Origin: an uncultured Eubacteriales bacterium
GTDB lineage: Bacteria; Bacillota; Clostridia; Oscillospirales; Acutalibacteraceae
Assembly: GCA_934456435.1 (NCBI GenBank)
Contig: CAKSHH010000001.1
Span: 124,001 to 188,000 of the forward strand
Direction of reading: 5' to 3'
DNA: 64,000 bases
Shown here: piece by piece, positions 62,610-64,000 of the stretch
How positions within the stretch are numbered: the first letter of the stretch is position 1
Layout: each line of letters opens with the position of its first letter
Translations under genes and position numbers: made by a program
The notes under the pieces: generated by a model
The model's database searches: none
What the model was told of the DNA's origin: nothing
Seen by the model: only the letters and a program-made list of their open reading frames with translations

Positions 62610-63635
62610 ATGTTAAATGTTGGTATTATCGGCGCAGGCCGTATCGGCAAGGTACACTGCGAATCAATCATGAGATATGTCAAGTCAGCAACGGTTAAGG
62701 CTATTGCCGATCCGTTCCTCAATGACGAGACAAAAGAGTGGGCAAAGGGTCTCGGCGTAAATGAGTTCTACACCGATTATCACAAGATTCTTGAGGACAA
62801 GGACATTCAGGCTGTTCTTATCTGCTCATCAACGGACACACATTCAACGATTTCTCTCGAAGCTATTGCCGCAGGCAAGCACATCTTCTGCGAGAAGCCG
62901 ATCGACCATGACGTAAACAAGATTCTTGAGGTTAAGAAGGCTCTTGAAAACAGCAACGTTAAGTATCAGGTAGGTTTCAACCGCCGCTTCGACCACAACT
63001 TTAAGGCTGCAAGAAAGGCAGTTGAGGGCGGTCAGATAGGCGACCTCAATATTCTCAAGGTCTGCTCCCGTGATCCGGGCGCACCGCCGGTAAGCTATAT
63101 CAAGGTTTCGGGCGGTATCTTCCTTGATATGACGATTCATGATTTCGATATGGTTCGCTTTATGTCAGGTTCCGAGGTTGAGGAAGTATTTGCTTACGGT
63201 GCAGTTCTTGTTGACCCGGCAATCGGCGAGGCAGGCGACATCGACACAGCAGTTATTTCCATGAAGCTCGCTAACGGTGCAATCGCGGTTATTGATAACT
63301 GCCGTCGTGCAAGCTACGGCTACGATCAGAGAGTCGAAGCTTTCGGCTCACTCGGTCAGGTTGCTATTTCAAATGACTCTGAGTCAACAGCGGTTGTTTC
63401 CGACGCTAACGGTGTTCACGGCGAGGTTCCGCTCAACTTCTTCCTTGAGAGATACATGGGAGCTTATGTTGAAGAGGTTTCTCAGTTTGTTGACTGCGTT
63501 GTCAATGACAAGCCGATTACAGTCGGTCTTGAGTGCGGTCTCCAGCCCGTACTTATCGGTATCGCTGCCAAGAAGTCCCTTGAGACAGGTATGCCGGTTA
63601 AAATTGCCGACATCGCAGCAGAATACGGTCTTTAA
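62610..63635 (+). CDS. iolG: Inositol 2-dehydrogenase
   Basis: 341 residues, GFO/IDH/MocA fold. NAD-binding GIIGAGRIGKVH (5-16), EKP with Lys96, and GGIFLDMTIHDFDMVRF carrying the Asp/His catalytic pair. It oxidises myo-inositol to scyllo-inosose, the first step of the pathway. AGGAGGGC precedes the ATG, 18 bp after iolA. Confidence 0.94.
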   Translation: MLNVGIIGAGRIGKVHCESIMRYVKSATVKAIADPFLNDETKEWAKGLGVNEFYTDYHKILEDKDIQAVLICSSTDTHSTISLEAIAAGKHIFCEKPIDHDVNKILEVKKALENSNVKYQVGFNRRFDHNFKAARKAVEGGQIGDLNILKVCSRDPGAPPVSYIKVSGGIFLDMTIHDFDMVRFMSGSEVEEVFAYGAVLVDPAIGEAGDIDTAVISMKLANGAIAVIDNCRRASYGYDQRVEAFGSLGQVAISNDSESTAVVSDANGVHGEVPLNFFLERYMGAYVEEVSQFVDCVVNDKPITVGLECGLQPVLIGIAAKKSLETGMPVKIADIAAEYGL

Positions 63636-63650
63636 TATTTGAACATAATG

Positions 63651-63675
63651 AAGCGGCGCAGGATTTCCTGCGCCG
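63651..63675. repeat. 25-nt palindrome downstream of iolG (copy 1)
   Basis: AAGCGGCGCAGGA, TT, then TCCTGCGCCG, a 10-bp perfect stem with a 2-nt spacer. The full 25 nt recur unchanged at 63948-63972 on the other side of the XRE gene. There is no good T tract here. Confidence 0.9.
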
Positions 63676-63699
63676 TTGTATATAAAAGTGGAGATGAAT

Positions 63700-63942
63700 A
63701 TGACCGCAAAAGAGGCAGTTGCAAAGAGAATATTACAGCTTTGCGACGAGAGAAATATTGCAGTCAATGCGTTGGCAAATGTTTCGGGCGTGTCTCCCTC
63801 AACGGTTTACAGCATGCTCAATGAGAAAAGTCAGAATCCCGGTGTGGTTTCCTTACAGAAGCTTTGTGACGGGTTGGATATAAGCTTGCGTCAGTTCTTT
63901 GATAGTGAGCTTTTTGATGAGATTGAGCAGGAAATTAAATGA
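63700..63942 (+). CDS. Small XRE-family HTH regulator
   Basis: 80 residues from ATG 63700 with GTGGAG six bases upstream. A helix-turn-helix fills residues 5-65: AKRILQLCDERNIAVNALAN, then VSPSTVYSMLN as the recognition helix and VVSLQKLCDGLDISLRQFF. The tail is acidic. It lies downstream of iolG in the same direction. It might regulate the iol genes or act elsewhere; no target site was identified. Confidence 0.87.
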   Translation: MTAKEAVAKRILQLCDERNIAVNALANVSGVSPSTVYSMLNEKSQNPGVVSLQKLCDGLDISLRQFFDSELFDEIEQEIK

Positions 63943-63947
63943 TGTTT

Positions 63948-63972
63948 AAGCGGCGCAGGATTTCCTGCGCCG
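63948..63972. repeat. 25-nt palindrome downstream of the XRE gene (copy 2)
   Basis: Identical to 63651-63675, and here the stem extends by three more pairs (AAGCGG...CCGCTT). It is followed by ATTCTTTATATTTTA, so it can act as a terminator for the XRE gene. Confidence 0.9.
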
Positions 63973-64000
63973 CTTATTCTTTATATTTTATATAAAATTA

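Overview
The window looks like a chromosomal segment of a spore-forming, anaerobic, gut-type clostridium, most likely Oscillospirales/Ruminococcaceae (Ruminococcus-like). Reasons: an intact sporulation sigma factor SigK, YabP, YabQ and a SpoVB-type flippase; AddAB recombination nuclease; an Agr-type peptide system; dockerin and cohesin domains (cellulosome parts); and Gram-positive promoters, AGGAGG ribosome sites and many intrinsic terminators. No rRNA, prophage, transposase or CRISPR array was seen. One tRNA gene is present.

Layout. 1-1.5 kb: end of an agrC-like histidine kinase gene, then agrB and a short unlisted agrD whose predicted signal has Ser in place of Cys. A 13-nt motif upstream of agrB recurs upstream of a membrane-anchored NPCBM-like gene at 1.6-2.3 kb, at the same distance from its promoter. 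2.6-5.4 kb: a small membrane protein pair and a secreted CHAP amidase with Fn3 and Ig-like modules. 5.5-12.3 kb: addB-addA. 12.5-15.1 kb: a two-domain teichoic-acid type glycosyl/glycerophospho-transferase, followed by an intergenic region made almost wholly of repeats, then sigK on the minus strand. 16.5-23.5 kb: a 1607-residue secreted FIVAR-type repeat protein with dockerin, tRNA-Arg(CCG), and a secreted cohesin/leucine-rich-repeat/dockerin protein. 23.6-34.0 kb: GPH transporter, glycosyltransferase, recJ, relA, dtd, metallo-hydrolase, hemZ, nucleoside kinase.

34.2-39.1 kb: spoVB-mazG-hup-rqcP-yabP-yabQ-divIC-S1 protein, collinear with the Bacillus subtilis yabM-yabR block except for the inserted HU gene. 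39.1-45.3 kb: orphan fumarase alpha subunit, a polytopic glycosyltransferase, an rRNA methyltransferase, a lipid kinase and a Na/phosphate transporter. 45.5-53.7 kb, minus strand: a GtrII-like protein, a Ca-dependent PI-PLC-like enzyme, secA, dCMP deaminase, an unknown membrane-anchored protein and exonuclease III. 54.0-55.0 kb: secreted protein with a low-complexity linker.

55.1-63.6 kb: inositol catabolism operon (GPH transporter, iolC, iolD, iolE, iolA, iolG) followed by a small XRE regulator bracketed by two identical palindromes. The operon would import myo-inositol, oxidise it (IolG), dehydrate (IolE), hydrolyse (IolD), phosphorylate (IolC) and finish with semialdehyde oxidation (IolA). 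IolB and the IolJ aldolase are not in the window. Most of the sequence is ordinary core genome. The least ordinary parts are the agr locus with its paired operator, the extracellular dockerin/cohesin genes, and the covarying repeat elements.
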